A DNA stretch of 64,000 bases from Streptococcus sp. WB01_FAA12 (GTDB lineage Bacteria > Bacillota > Bacilli > Lactobacillales > Streptococcaceae), in contig NZ_JABAEX010000006.1 in assembly GCF_012843315.1 (NCBI RefSeq), positions 1 through 64,000 of the forward strand. Direction: 5' to 3'. The position numbers were made by a program, and so were the translations under genes. Below the pieces are notes generated by a model that saw only the letters and a list, made by a program, of their open reading frames with translations, ran no database searches and was not told where the DNA came from. The first letter of the stretch is position 1. The number at the start of each line of letters is the position of its first letter. Below, one piece after another: positions 20,632 to 28,592 of the stretch.

Positions 20632-20826
20632 ATAGTTCCTTTCTATTTACAGGTCAGCTTATTCCAAACTTTTAGCAGAGATTTGCTTGATTTCATTCCA
20701 TTTTGTGTCTAGATTGACCTTGATTCGTTACAATTATTTCAATTATACCACAAAATGAAAAATTAGTAAAAGACGGAAATGGAGAAAGTCGGTAGGGGAA
20801 GAAGGAGCAAAAAGACAGGTAGGGCT

Positions 20827-20905
20827 TGGTCGGATAGCTATAAGGTGTTATAATGGAAGGAGAGAGGGAAGTTTATGGATGGGAACATTCCCTATAGCTT
20901 TTAAA
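20827..20905 (+). promoter_or_regulatory. Promoter plus candidate 9-codon leader ORF
   Basis: TTGGTC (20827-20832), a 17-base spacer and TATAAT (20850-20855) form a clear promoter. Downstream, AAGGAGAGAGGG precedes ATG at 20876 of a 9-codon ORF (MDGNIPYSF, stop 20903-20905) that contains a GGGAA/TTCCC stem. The next SD (AAGGAGG) and the 71-residue ORF start 17 bases later. Confidence 0.5.
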
Positions 20906-20921
20906 ACAAGGAGGATTAAGG

Positions 20922-21137
20922 ATGTTTAGTTTGTTTGAATTTGCGATTGGGGTTCGCCTCTTGATGTTTGTAGTCTTTGTAGCTTGTGTTTATGGAGGAA
21001 ATCTTATTTTTACATATCTAGAGCACCGAAAAACAAAATTCCTTTGGAAGCTGACCTTTGTAACACTCTACTCTATATTTCTGCTCCTTGTCACCTATGT
21101 TGTCTGGCTCGTTTTTCATTTTGGTTTAAATGCTTAA
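20922..21137 (+). CDS. Small two-helix membrane protein, unknown
   Basis: A 71-residue protein after a strong AAGGAGG. Two hydrophobic helices (about residues 8-31 and 43-68) are separated by a short basic loop with EHRKTKF. I do not recognise the family; short conserved streptococcal membrane proteins at this position are annotated as hypothetical. A consensus promoter upstream and a weak hairpin with T run near 21180-21207 suggest a monocistronic unit. Confidence 0.7.
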   Translation: MFSLFEFAIGVRLLMFVVFVACVYGGNLIFTYLEHRKTKFLWKLTFVTLYSIFLLLVTYVVWLVFHFGLNA

Positions 21138-21485
21138 ACTTAATTATTCGTCTAAATAAACAGATACGAAAAGTTCACCCCGTCTTGATAGAAGGGGCGG
21201 ATTTTTCTATTTTTAGATGAGCTCTTTATTGTTACGATGATGATTTCTCGCATCGAAAACCGAGTTGAAGCATATATGACTTATCTAAACTTCCTATGAA
21301 GGACCTTTCAATTGCCTTGATTACTTTTCTATTCGGAAAAGATAGAAAAATCTACAACTTTTTTAAAATTTTTGTGCTTTCCTCTTTGTCTAAGTGGCAG
21401 GGCTTTTTGTTTGGGAAGAAAGAAAATTCCCATGCGTTGGCTTTTGTAGTATAATAGTAAACAGACAAAAAGATAGGAATGTGTT
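21138..21485. other. Gene-free spacer before tsaB
   Basis: It holds a possible weak hairpin terminator (around 21178-21207, CCGTC/GGCGG with a TTTTT tail) and, at its right end, a TATAAT box (21451-21456 region) before the GGAATG-type start context of tsaB. A 20-codon open frame at 21237-21299 has no ribosome site. Nothing else is recognised. Confidence 0.5.
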
Positions 21486-22169
21486 ATGAAAGTATTAGCT
21501 TTTGATACGTCTAGCAAGGCTCTTTCTCTAGCCATTTTGGAGGATAAGCAGGTCCTTGCCGAGACCATAATCAATATCAAGAAAAATCACAGTATTACCC
21601 TCATGCCAGCCATCGATTTTTTGATGTCGAGTCTGGACCTGACGCCCAAAGATTTGGATCGAATCGTGGTAGCTGAAGGGCCAGGTAGCTACACAGGCTT
21701 GCGAATTGCGGTAGCAACTGCTAAGACCTTGGCTCATACCCTGAACATTGAGTTAGTTGGTATGTCTAGCCTCTTGGCTCTGGTGCCACGCCAACAAGAA
21801 GGCTTGGTGGTTCCTTTGATGGATGCGCGTCGCAACAATGTTTATGCAGGGTTTTATGAAAATGCTCAGTCTGTCTTGCCAGAAGCGCACTTGTCTTTTG
21901 CGGAAGTGCTAGAGCAGGTCAAGGATGCTGAACAGGTAACCTTTGTCGGAGAAGTTGGAGCCTTTGTGGGACAAATCCAAGAACAACTACCACAAGCTAG
22001 CTACCAAGAAACCTTGCCAAATGCAGCTAATCTAGCTCTTTGGGCCTGGGATAAGGAAGCAGCCTCCTTGCACGACTTTGTGCCAAATTACCTCAAACGA
22101 GTTGAGGCTGAGGAAAATTGGCTTAAGAATCACACCGAGTCTGGCGAATCTTACATTAAACGCCTATGA
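21486..22169 (+). CDS. tsaB: tRNA threonylcarbamoyladenosine biosynthesis protein TsaB
   Basis: A 227-residue ASKHA-fold protein: KVLAFDTSSKALSLA at the start, and AEGPGSYTGLRIAVATAKTLA near residue 65, the family hallmark. It partners TsaD and TsaE to make t6A at position 37 of ANN-decoding tRNAs. It is a degenerate paralogue of TsaD lacking the metal-binding HxxxH. It overlaps rimI by 4 bases (ATGA), so the two are co-translated. Confidence 0.95.
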   Translation: MKVLAFDTSSKALSLAILEDKQVLAETIINIKKNHSITLMPAIDFLMSSLDLTPKDLDRIVVAEGPGSYTGLRIAVATAKTLAHTLNIELVGMSSLLALVPRQQEGLVVPLMDARRNNVYAGFYENAQSVLPEAHLSFAEVLEQVKDAEQVTFVGEVGAFVGQIQEQLPQASYQETLPNAANLALWAWDKEAASLHDFVPNYLKRVEAEENWLKNHTESGESYIKRL

Positions 22170-22603
22170 TTGAAATCAAACGAATTCAACAGCAACCTGA
22201 CCTGGCTCAAGCCATTTACGCTGTCATGGTGGATGTTTACTCAGTTAGCCCTTGGACGCTGGAACAAATCCAAGCAGACCTGTCCCAAGACCAGACTTGG
22301 TATGCTCTGGCTTATGATGGGACAGAAGTGATTGGTTTTTTAGCCGTTCAGGAGAATCTCTTTGAGGCAGAAGTCCTGCAAATCGCTGTCAAGGGAGCCT
22401 ATCAGGGTCAGGGAATTGCATCAGCCTTGTTTGTAACATTACCAGTAGACAAGGAGATTTTCCTCGAAGTCAGAAAGTCAAATCATCGAGCGCAAGCATT
22501 TTACAAGAAAGAAAAGATGGCGATCATCGCTGAGCGAAAGGCCTATTACCATGACCCAGTCGAGGACGCCATCATCATGAAGAGAGAAGTAGATGAAGGA
22601 TAG
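22166..22603 (+). CDS. rimI: Ribosomal protein S18-alanine N-acetyltransferase
   Basis: A 145-residue GNAT acetyltransferase. The acetyl-CoA loop is [16 protein letters not shown] near residues 75-90 (Q/RxxGxG/A pattern), followed by [16 protein letters not shown] near 108, a RimI signature. It acetylates the N-terminus of ribosomal protein S18. It overlaps tsaB by 4 bases and tsaD by 11 bases, the usual tsaB-rimI-tsaD operon of Bacilli. Confidence 0.93.
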   Translation: MIEIKRIQQQPDLAQAIYAVMVDVYSVSPWTLEQIQADLSQDQTWYALAYDGTEVIGFLAVQENLFEAEVLQIAVKGAYQGQGIASALFVTLPVDKEIFLEVRKSNHRAQAFYKKEKMAIIAERKAYYHDPVEDAIIMKREVDEG

Positions 22604-23603
22604 ATATATTTTAGCATTTGAGACATCCTGTGATGAGACCAGTGTCGCTGTCTTGAAAAACGACGATGAGCTCTTGTCCAATGTCATTGCGAGTCAAATT
22701 GAGAGTCACAAACGTTTTGGGGGCGTAGTGCCAGAAGTGGCCAGTCGTCACCATGTCGAGGTTATTACAGCCTGCATCGAGGAGGCGCTAGCAGAAGCAG
22801 GGATTAGAGAAGAGGATGTAACAGCTGTTGCGGTCACCTACGGACCAGGATTGGTTGGAGCCTTACTGGTTGGTTTATCAGCTGCTAAGGCCTTTGCTTG
22901 GGCTCATGGACTTCCGCTTATCCCTGTGAATCACATGGCTGGTCACCTCATGGCAGCTCAGAGTGTGGAGCCTTTGGAGTTTCCTTTGTTGGCACTCTTG
23001 GTCAGCGGAGGACACACCGAGTTGGTCTATGTGTCAGAGGCTGGCGATTACAAGATTGTTGGAGAGACACGAGACGATGCGGTTGGGGAGGCCTATGACA
23101 AGGTCGGCCGCGTCATGGGCTTGACCTATCCAGCCGGTCGTGAGATTGACGAGCTAGCTCATAAAGGGCAGGATGTGTATGATTTCCCTCGTGCCATGAT
23201 CAAGGAAGACAATCTGGAGTTTTCGTTTTCAGGTTTGAAGTCTGCCTTTATCAATCTTCACCACAATGCCGAGCAAAAGGGAGAGAGCTTGTCCAAGGAA
23301 GACTTGTCTGCTTCCTTCCAAGCAGCAGTCATGGATATTCTTATGGCCAAAACCAAGAAGGCCTTAGAAAAATACCCTGTTAAAACCCTAGTCGTGGCAG
23401 GTGGCGTGGCAGCTAATAAAGGCCTCAGAGAACGCCTAGCAGCTGAAATCACAGATGTCAAGGTAATTATCCCACCCCTGCGCCTCTGCGGAGACAATGC
23501 AGGTATGATTGCATATGCCAGCGTAAGCGAGTGGAATAAAGAAAACTTTGCAGGCTTGGATCTCAATGCCAAACCAAGTCTCGCCTTTGATACGGTGGAA
23601 TAA
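22593..23603 (+). CDS. tsaD: tRNA N6-adenosine threonylcarbamoyltransferase
   Basis: A 336-residue protein (also Gcp/YgjD). The N-terminus [14 protein letters not shown] carries the ASKHA phosphate motif; the metal-binding pair is in HMAGHLMAA near residue 111; [10 protein letters not shown] follows near 136; and [13 protein letters not shown] near 270 completes the nucleotide site. It transfers threonylcarbamoyl to A37 of tRNA with TsaB/TsaE. It is the last gene of the operon, ending at a hairpin. Confidence 0.97.
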   Translation: MKDRYILAFETSCDETSVAVLKNDDELLSNVIASQIESHKRFGGVVPEVASRHHVEVITACIEEALAEAGIREEDVTAVAVTYGPGLVGALLVGLSAAKAFAWAHGLPLIPVNHMAGHLMAAQSVEPLEFPLLALLVSGGHTELVYVSEAGDYKIVGETRDDAVGEAYDKVGRVMGLTYPAGREIDELAHKGQDVYDFPRAMIKEDNLEFSFSGLKSAFINLHHNAEQKGESLSKEDLSASFQAAVMDILMAKTKKALEKYPVKTLVVAGGVAANKGLRERLAAEITDVKVIIPPLRLCGDNAGMIAYASVSEWNKENFAGLDLNAKPSLAFDTVE

Positions 23604-23604
23604 A

Positions 23605-23630
23605 GAGTCAGCTTTGAGCTGGCTTTTTAA
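23605..23630 (+). terminator. Terminator after tsaD
   Basis: GTCAGCT/AGCTGGC (one G-T pair) with a TTG loop and a TTTTT tail. Confidence 0.88.
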
Positions 23631-23706
23631 CTCCGAAAAATGTCAGAATATTTTGACACAACCGTAAAAATGATGATATAATATGTAAAAATTAGGAGGT
23701 GGTCAG

Positions 23707-24570
23707 ATGATTGAGAGAATGGAATTAGGGGAATTTTACAAGGAATTGCGATTGGCTAGAAAACTCAAGCAGTCAGATGTGGCTTGTGAGGGTCTAACAG
23801 CATCCCAGCTATCTAAGTTTGAACTAGGGCAGTCTATGCTGTCTGCGGATAAACTGATACTAGCTATCCAAGGGATAAATGTGACCTTCGATGAGTTTGG
23901 ACACAAGCTTAATAATTACCAGGAATCCCCACATATGCGAATCGGTCGAAAGGTTGTAAATCGTTTTGCCCATCAAGATATAGCTGGCTTAGAGAAACTA
24001 TTAGAGGAAGTCGAGCAAGAACAGATGGCACATACCTATCGTCGTTTAAATGCTATTGTGATCAAAGATGCCATTCATTCCTTGGATAAAAACTATCTGC
24101 TAGAAGAGGAGGATAGCGAGTTTTTGACTACTTACCTCTATGCTATTGAATCTTGGACCTGGTTTGAACTTTATGTTTTTTGCAATACCATGCCCTTCTT
24201 GAGCAATCAAGATTTGATCTTTTTATCTACCTCTTTACTGGAAAAATCCAAGGAATTTAAAGAGTTAGTACACAATCGATTGTATATGAAAAGTGGTTAT
24301 CTTAATATCATCTCAGAGCTCATGGAGCGCAAACTTTTTTCCTATATCCCAATCTTTGAAGCCGAGTTGGGGAGCATGCTCCGACCATATGATGTTTTCG
24401 AGAAAGTATCATTGCAGTTTTTAAAGAAATTGAGCATTTTCCTTCAAACCAAAGGAAGCAATCAAAAAGAGATTGAAAACTTTATCCAATCTCTGCAAGT
24501 ATTAGAAAATCCCCAATTAACAGCCCTTTTTGAATTACGCTTCCAGCAATACAAAGAACTTATCGATTAG
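23707..24570 (+). CDS. Rgg144-type pheromone-responsive transcriptional regulator
   Basis: A 287-residue protein with AGGAGGTGG 6 bases upstream of the first ATG. Residues 8-70 hold an XRE helix-turn-helix (LARKLKQSDVACEGLTASQL, then SKFELGQSM); residues 75-287 are helical and TPR-like, the peptide-binding part of Rgg proteins. The converging gene overlapping its last 11 bases encodes a short hydrophobic peptide ending EWVIIIPFLTNR, very close to the pneumococcal SHP144 pheromone as I recall it. That and the position after tsaD identify it as the Rgg144 orthologue. It probably controls the divergent shp and peptide-lanKC-MFS promoters at 24672-24781. Confidence 0.9.
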   Translation: MIERMELGEFYKELRLARKLKQSDVACEGLTASQLSKFELGQSMLSADKLILAIQGINVTFDEFGHKLNNYQESPHMRIGRKVVNRFAHQDIAGLEKLLEEVEQEQMAHTYRRLNAIVIKDAIHSLDKNYLLEEEDSEFLTTYLYAIESWTWFELYVFCNTMPFLSNQDLIFLSTSLLEKSKEFKELVHNRLYMKSGYLNIISELMERKLFSYIPIFEAELGSMLRPYDVFEKVSLQFLKKLSIFLQTKGSNQKEIENFIQSLQVLENPQLTALFELRFQQYKELID

Positions 24571-24643
24571 TTAGAAATGGAATGATAATAACCCACTCTG
24601 AAATGAGTAGAAGCATTAGTTGAATTTTTCTTTTCTTCATCAT
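24560..24643 (-). CDS. Short hydrophobic peptide (SHP) pheromone precursor
   Basis: A 27-codon ORF: MMKKRKIQLMLLLIS then EWVIIIPFLTNR. It has the SHP layout: basic start, hydrophobic core, and a C-terminal pheromone beginning at a Glu. AAGGAGG lies 6 bases before the ATG (24641-24643; a second ATG follows directly). It runs towards rgg and overlaps its last 11 bases, so its mRNA is antisense to the rgg tail. Known SHPs are exported by PptAB, trimmed by Eep, re-imported by the oligopeptide permease and bound by Rgg in the cytosol. The peptide differs at few positions from pneumococcal SHP144. Too short for ordinary gene callers. Confidence 0.9.
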   Translation of the reverse strand: MMKKRKIQLMLLLISEWVIIIPFLTNR

Positions 24644-24671
24644 TATATTCCTCCTTGTTAGTACTACCTTC

Positions 24672-24781
24672 ATTATATCAAGGAAAGAGTCAAATTTACA
24701 AAAATCGCAAATGTGAAATTTCTATAAGAAAAAATATCAAATATGCGATTTTTTAAAACAAGCCAATTTCCGTGTTATACT
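24672..24781. promoter_or_regulatory. Mirror-symmetric divergent promoter of shp and the peptide-lanKC operon
   Basis: Leftward -10 TATAAT (24672-24677, reverse strand) and rightward -10 TATACT (24776-24781) are equidistant from a centre at 24726.5. The same centre is the axis of the inverted repeat AAAAATCGCA (24700-24709) / TGCGATTTTT (24744-24753). Further matching blocks are GGAAA (24682-24686) with TTTCC (24767-24771), and TGAAATTT with AAATATCA. Each half thus contains the same promoter in opposite orientation. Neither has a good -35 box, as expected of activator-dependent promoters. The likely activator is the adjacent Rgg with SHP. Confidence 0.75.
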
Positions 24782-25039
24782 ATCCTTGTAAATCATTTGA
24801 AGCAAATCCTAGGTCGTAGAAGTGGTTTACAAATAGAATTTTGCTCTTGTTAGGTTGTCATTCTATGGAATTTACAGTTCTACCTTGAACTTAGTTCGCA
24901 GTACAAAAATTTCAAGTGCGTAGTGTTGTAATTGAAAATTCAATTGATACCATACCACTTGGTAAATGTATTTTTATACAAAAATAGAGTAGCTTAATTA
25001 CTTACAGGATTGAAATATAAAATAGAAAAGGAGAAGAAT
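24782..25039 (+). promoter_or_regulatory. Long 5' leader of the peptide-lanKC operon
   Basis: About 250 untranslated bases separate the inferred transcription start from the peptide ATG. It is AT-rich, with a near-palindrome AATTGAA-AA-TTCAATT around 24928-24944 and a small TACCA/TGGTA stem after it. No riboswitch class or credible upstream ORF was recognised. The length suggests post-transcriptional control. Confidence 0.4.
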
Positions 25040-25132
25040 ATGACAGCGTTTGTACATGAATTATCATGTGAATCAGAAAGATTCAACCAGTCTGAAGACG
25101 TAACAATTACTTTCTTTTGTACAGTATTGTAA
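25040..25132 (+). CDS. Candidate lanthipeptide precursor (30 residues)
   Basis: ATG at 25040 has AGGAG 6 bases upstream; the stop is at 25130-25132. The peptide begins MTAFVHELSCESERF and ends SEDVTITFFCTVL. It holds three Ser, four Thr and two Cys (positions 10 and 27), the residues a lanthipeptide synthetase dehydrates and cyclises. It has no double-glycine or hydrophobic secretion signal. It is first in the operon, 118 bases before lanKC, the normal precursor position. It lacks an obvious class III leader motif of the LxLQ type and an exact SxxSxxxC labionin motif, so the modification pattern cannot be predicted and assignment rests on context. Confidence 0.68.
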   Translation: MTAFVHELSCESERFNQSEDVTITFFCTVL

Positions 25133-25250
25133 AAGATCCTCAATTAATAAGTTTATTTTTAGACTTATAATGTTTTTTGAATTTCAATATAGGAGATACC
25201 AATTCAGGTAATTGTTAAAGAAAAAGTCATTATAACAACAGGAGAGAAAG

Positions 25251-27185
25251 ATGTATAAATATAAAATTGTAGATGAAGAAAGTCTGCCTATTTATGGTTA
25301 TAAAATTCACATATCAGCAACTCTTAATAATTACAAGGATATCTATAATCTTCTTTCTCCGTTGTTAGATGATAGAAAGATATCTTATAAGTATATATAT
25401 CGGGAAGAAGATGTGGCCTATAATTTCTCTGTTAGAGAATCTCCTGCTAATTCGGGGAAATACTTTACGATTTATCCTGAAAATGATTATGCTTTTCGTA
25501 ATATCTTAGAGCTTCTTTACCAAACTATTCCTAAAAATATGGAGGGAATTTATATTCTAAGCGATCGTGCTTATAAAGATTCCAATACAATTTTTTACAG
25601 ATATGGCTTCTTTAGAGAAGATTTGGAGTATTTAGAAAAAGGTATTCCGACTTTACTAGGGCCAAATGGAGAAAAGTGGCAAGACTACCAAAAACCATAT
25701 TTTAACTTACCAGAGTGGATTCAAGATATTCAAGAGAATACGTTTACAAAGGATTCATATTTAGCAAGAAATTATAGATTAAAAACCGTACTATCACAGT
25801 CAAATGGAGGAAATGTCTATCAAGTAGACTCAGTGACAGGAGGGAAAAAATATATTTTAAAGGAGTGTCGACCTCATATTATTTCTTTTGGACGGGTAGA
25901 GAATCAAACTCTTAGAAAAAATGAATATGAAATTTCAAGAAAATTACTAGACTGCGTTCCAGCTGTGCACGAAACCGTCACAGAGTGGATTAACCAATAT
26001 TATATTTATGAGTTTATAGATGGTAGTGATTTATTAAAATCTACAAAACCATATTCTATTGTTAGTTATCATAGGTCTAATAAGGAGTTAAACGCTAGGA
26101 AATTTAAAAGTTTTGTATTAATTACCAAGGAATTGTTAAAATTGGTTGAATATCTTCATAGTAGGAATATTATTTTAAATGATATACATCCTGGAAATTT
26201 TATAAAATCCGAGGATAAACTTTACTTTGTAGATTTAGAAAATAGTTATGAGTATGGTAATAAACCAGCTATTGGCTTGTATAGTGTAATTAGCCTAAAA
26301 GAGTGGAACTCTATAGATGGAAAAGTATCTGATTGCCATAAAGTTGGGAATTTACTACTATTTTTACTGGCTAGATTGCATGTAAAATCAATGAACGATT
26401 TATCACAATCATCTCAAATTTTAAATTCTTTATTGGAAGAATTTGGTTTAAAAACAAATTTTATAAGTATTATAGAAAAACTATTTTCTAAGGATGCAAC
26501 TGCATCTAATATTCTTAAAGATTTAAATGAAATTTATGTTTATCAAATTGAATCCCAGCATAGTTTAGATGAGTTTCTAACTGATTCACCAGAAAGGTCT
26601 TTTAGTATTACTGAGATTATTAATAAGAAACTAGTTAATTTTCAACGATATGAGAATGCCAAAAATAATCATCGATTACTACAGCATTTGATGCATAGAG
26701 AGAAAAATTTGGGATTAGATGGATTGTCTGGCTTGCTTATTTTGATGAAAAAACATAATTTTGATTGCGATGTTATTGACTATGGAATTAATATCATCAT
26801 TGAAAAATTAATTATGACAGATAATGGTAGGATGGTCCCGATAGAATCAAATTTAGCTTCACCTTATCTAAATAATGGGACAGCAGGATTTATTCGTGCC
26901 TTGATTTTTATAGATTTTAAAAAGTATATAGACCTAATCAAAGAACTGTCTGAAGGATTAATTACAGAATTTGCTCAATATGCAGATCTATGGAATGGTA
27001 TGCTAGGGATAGTTGATACATTGTTGGAATTGTATTCTTATTTTAGAGTAAGAAAATATAAAGACGCTGCAGGGGAGTTGTTAAATACAGTAAAATGTTA
27101 TGTGAAGCATTCTAAAGTAGATAAACAGGAGTACCTTTATGTGTTATCTAAGTACATGGAACTGGGGGATGGTGAATTAGTATGA
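25251..27185 (+). CDS. LanKC-like class III/IV lanthipeptide synthetase (compact)
   Basis: A 644-residue protein. Residues 1-160 match the phosphoserine/phosphothreonine-lyase domain of class III synthetases: GYKIHISATLNN (16-27), SGKYFTIYP (68-76), ILSDRAYKD (102-110), RYGFF (117-121). Residues 175-440 are a protein-kinase domain: glycine loop SNGGNVY (184-190), Lys204 in YILKE, catalytic NDIHPGN (310-316), metal-binding Asp328 in VDLE. Residues 470-644 resemble a LanC-type cyclase: GLSGLL (491), NGTAG (542), NGMLG (582), with no zinc-ligand set. Typical LanKC proteins are, from memory, around 850 residues, so the cyclase is shortened. GGAGAG precedes the ATG; the end overlaps the MFS gene (ATGA). 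The gene is conspicuously AT-rich, suggesting acquisition. Confidence 0.88.
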   Translation: MYKYKIVDEESLPIYGYKIHISATLNNYKDIYNLLSPLLDDRKISYKYIYREEDVAYNFSVRESPANSGKYFTIYPENDYAFRNILELLYQTIPKNMEGIYILSDRAYKDSNTIFYRYGFFREDLEYLEKGIPTLLGPNGEKWQDYQKPYFNLPEWIQDIQENTFTKDSYLARNYRLKTVLSQSNGGNVYQVDSVTGGKKYILKECRPHIISFGRVENQTLRKNEYEISRKLLDCVPAVHETVTEWINQYYIYEFIDGSDLLKSTKPYSIVSYHRSNKELNARKFKSFVLITKELLKLVEYLHSRNIILNDIHPGNFIKSEDKLYFVDLENSYEYGNKPAIGLYSVISLKEWNSIDGKVSDCHKVGNLLLFLLARLHVKSMNDLSQSSQILNSLLEEFGLKTNFISIIEKLFSKDATASNILKDLNEIYVYQIESQHSLDEFLTDSPERSFSITEIINKKLVNFQRYENAKNNHRLLQHLMHREKNLGLDGLSGLLILMKKHNFDCDVIDYGINIIIEKLIMTDNGRMVPIESNLASPYLNNGTAGFIRALIFIDFKKYIDLIKELSEGLITEFAQYADLWNGMLGIVDTLLELYSYFRVRKYKDAAGELLNTVKCYVKHSKVDKQEYLYVLSKYMELGDGELV

Positions 27186-28408
27186 AAGTATTTCTTCAAA
27201 ATAGAGATTTTAGGCAATTAACCATCAACCAGTGGATTTCAACGGTTGGGGATACAATTTTTTATCTTGCTTTTTTGAATTATGTGGCAGATGCTTCGTT
27301 TGCCCCCTTGGCGATTTTACTCATTACGATTTCAGAGACTGTTCCTCAAGTTCTGCAAATCTTTATGGGAGTTTTGGCGGATTTTCAACATCATCGTGTC
27401 CTAAAGTACACGGTTATTAGTTTTGTCAAATTTGTACTTTATTCTATAGTGGCACTTTCGCTTTCAGGGCAGTCCTTTTCCTTATGGCTCGTATTCTTTA
27501 TTTGTTTGATGAACCTCTTGTCGGATACATTGAGTTACTTTTCAGGAGCCATGCTAACTCCTATTTTTATAAGAATCATTGGGAAAGAACATCTGACAGA
27601 AGCCATTGGCTTTAAACAATCAACAGCTAGTTTAGTTCGGACAATCAGTAATATTCTAGGAGGGATTTTACTAGGAATTCTTTCCATTCAGTTCATTTCC
27701 TTGCTAAACGCTCTTACGTTTCTGATAGCATTTGTAGGTATTCTTTTCATAAAAAATGATCTTTTGAAAGTTGAAAAAACAATTAGCTATCAAGAAGGCC
27801 TTTCCGTAAAATCGTTTTGCCAGCATTTGTTCCAATCATCGAAATTGATCTGGAATATGGATAGAGTGATCTTCATTTTATTTATCGTCTCTATCAGCCA
27901 AGCTGTGATCAATGTCACTGTTCCTATTTCAACTCTTTTTTTAAGAAACCAACCGTTTTTGGATTTACAAACTGGTCAATCACTCGCTTTGTTATCAACA
28001 CTAGAATTGTCAGCACTTATTGTCGGAAGTCTTGTAAGTGGCTATCTGAAAAATACGATTTCTATAAAAATAGCTCTATATGCCTCAGTTGTCATCCAGT
28101 TATTCCTTTTAGTAGGATTTGCCACAGTTCATTTTGGCTTGATTCTGCTTTTCAGCTCCTTGGATGCCTTTATCGCAGGTATACTCTCTCCTAGATTGCA
28201 AGAACTCGTCTTTAAACAAATACCTGAGGAGTCAATGGGAGCGGTTCAATCCTCTATTGGTGCTATTACGGTTGTTTTACCAAGTCTATTCACAATCGTT
28301 TTCGTAACGATTGCTACAAGTTTTGGAACCCTAGCGGTCAGCTTTATTCTATTGCTATTACTCCTAACCGCATTTGTCATGCTCTTGAATATTCGTGAGA
28401 GCATTTAG
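27182..28408 (+). CDS. Major facilitator superfamily exporter of the lanthipeptide operon
   Basis: A 408-residue protein with about eleven to twelve hydrophobic helices and the MFS drug-exporter look (FRQLTINQWISTVGDTIFYLA at the start, LADFQHHRVLKY as motif-A-like loop near residue 65). Translation starts inside the lanKC stop region (ATGA overlap), so production is coupled. The simplest inference is export of the modified peptide or self-protection. Most lanthipeptides use ABC exporters, so an MFS partner is somewhat unusual. Its base composition is closer to the core genome than lanKC, so the two may have different histories. Confidence 0.82.
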   Translation: MKVFLQNRDFRQLTINQWISTVGDTIFYLAFLNYVADASFAPLAILLITISETVPQVLQIFMGVLADFQHHRVLKYTVISFVKFVLYSIVALSLSGQSFSLWLVFFICLMNLLSDTLSYFSGAMLTPIFIRIIGKEHLTEAIGFKQSTASLVRTISNILGGILLGILSIQFISLLNALTFLIAFVGILFIKNDLLKVEKTISYQEGLSVKSFCQHLFQSSKLIWNMDRVIFILFIVSISQAVINVTVPISTLFLRNQPFLDLQTGQSLALLSTLELSALIVGSLVSGYLKNTISIKIALYASVVIQLFLLVGFATVHFGLILLFSSLDAFIAGILSPRLQELVFKQIPEESMGAVQSSIGAITVVLPSLFTIVFVTIATSFGTLAVSFILLLLLLTAFVMLLNIRESI

Positions 28409-28444
28409 TAGGGATTTCTGATTTAACTTTTGTTCATACGATAA

Positions 28445-28466
28445 GGCTGGCTCCCCAGTCTTTTTC
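28445..28466 (+). terminator. Terminator of the peptide-lanKC-MFS operon
   Basis: GGCTGG/CCAGTC (one G-T pair) with a CTCC loop and TTTTTCTT tail, 36 bases after the MFS stop. Confidence 0.7.
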
Positions 28467-28557
28467 TTATTATGACGGTTTGTTACTGACTCTTGCTCAA
28501 TTTTAAGTAAAAAGAAGCATTTTTAAAATCAATCACGGAATCCGATTCTATCAAAGT

Positions 28558-28586
28558 TTGTCAATTCTAGAGTTTTTTTGTATAGT
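28558..28586 (+). promoter_or_regulatory. Promoter giving an apparently leaderless mRNA
   Basis: TTGTCA (28558-28563), exactly 17 bases, then TATAGT (28581-28586). The expected start site, about 7 bases after the -10 box, falls on the A of the lipoprotein ATG at 28593. No Shine-Dalgarno sequence precedes the ATG. Confidence 0.7.
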
Positions 28587-28592
28587 AGAAAT

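Noticed and set aside
21237..21299. 20-codon ORF (begins MMISRIENRVEAYM)
   Set aside because: No Shine-Dalgarno sequence, no recognisable pattern, and no nearby partner; probably chance.
24700..24754. AAAAATCGCA/TGCGATTTTTT as a terminator
   Set aside because: It has a T run but a 34-base AT-rich loop, and its axis coincides with the midpoint of two divergent -10 boxes; a regulatory dyad explains it better.
25170..25211. 13-codon ORF between the peptide gene and lanKC as a second precursor
   Set aside because: No ribosome site and no Ser, Thr or Cys in the short Arg/Phe-rich peptide.
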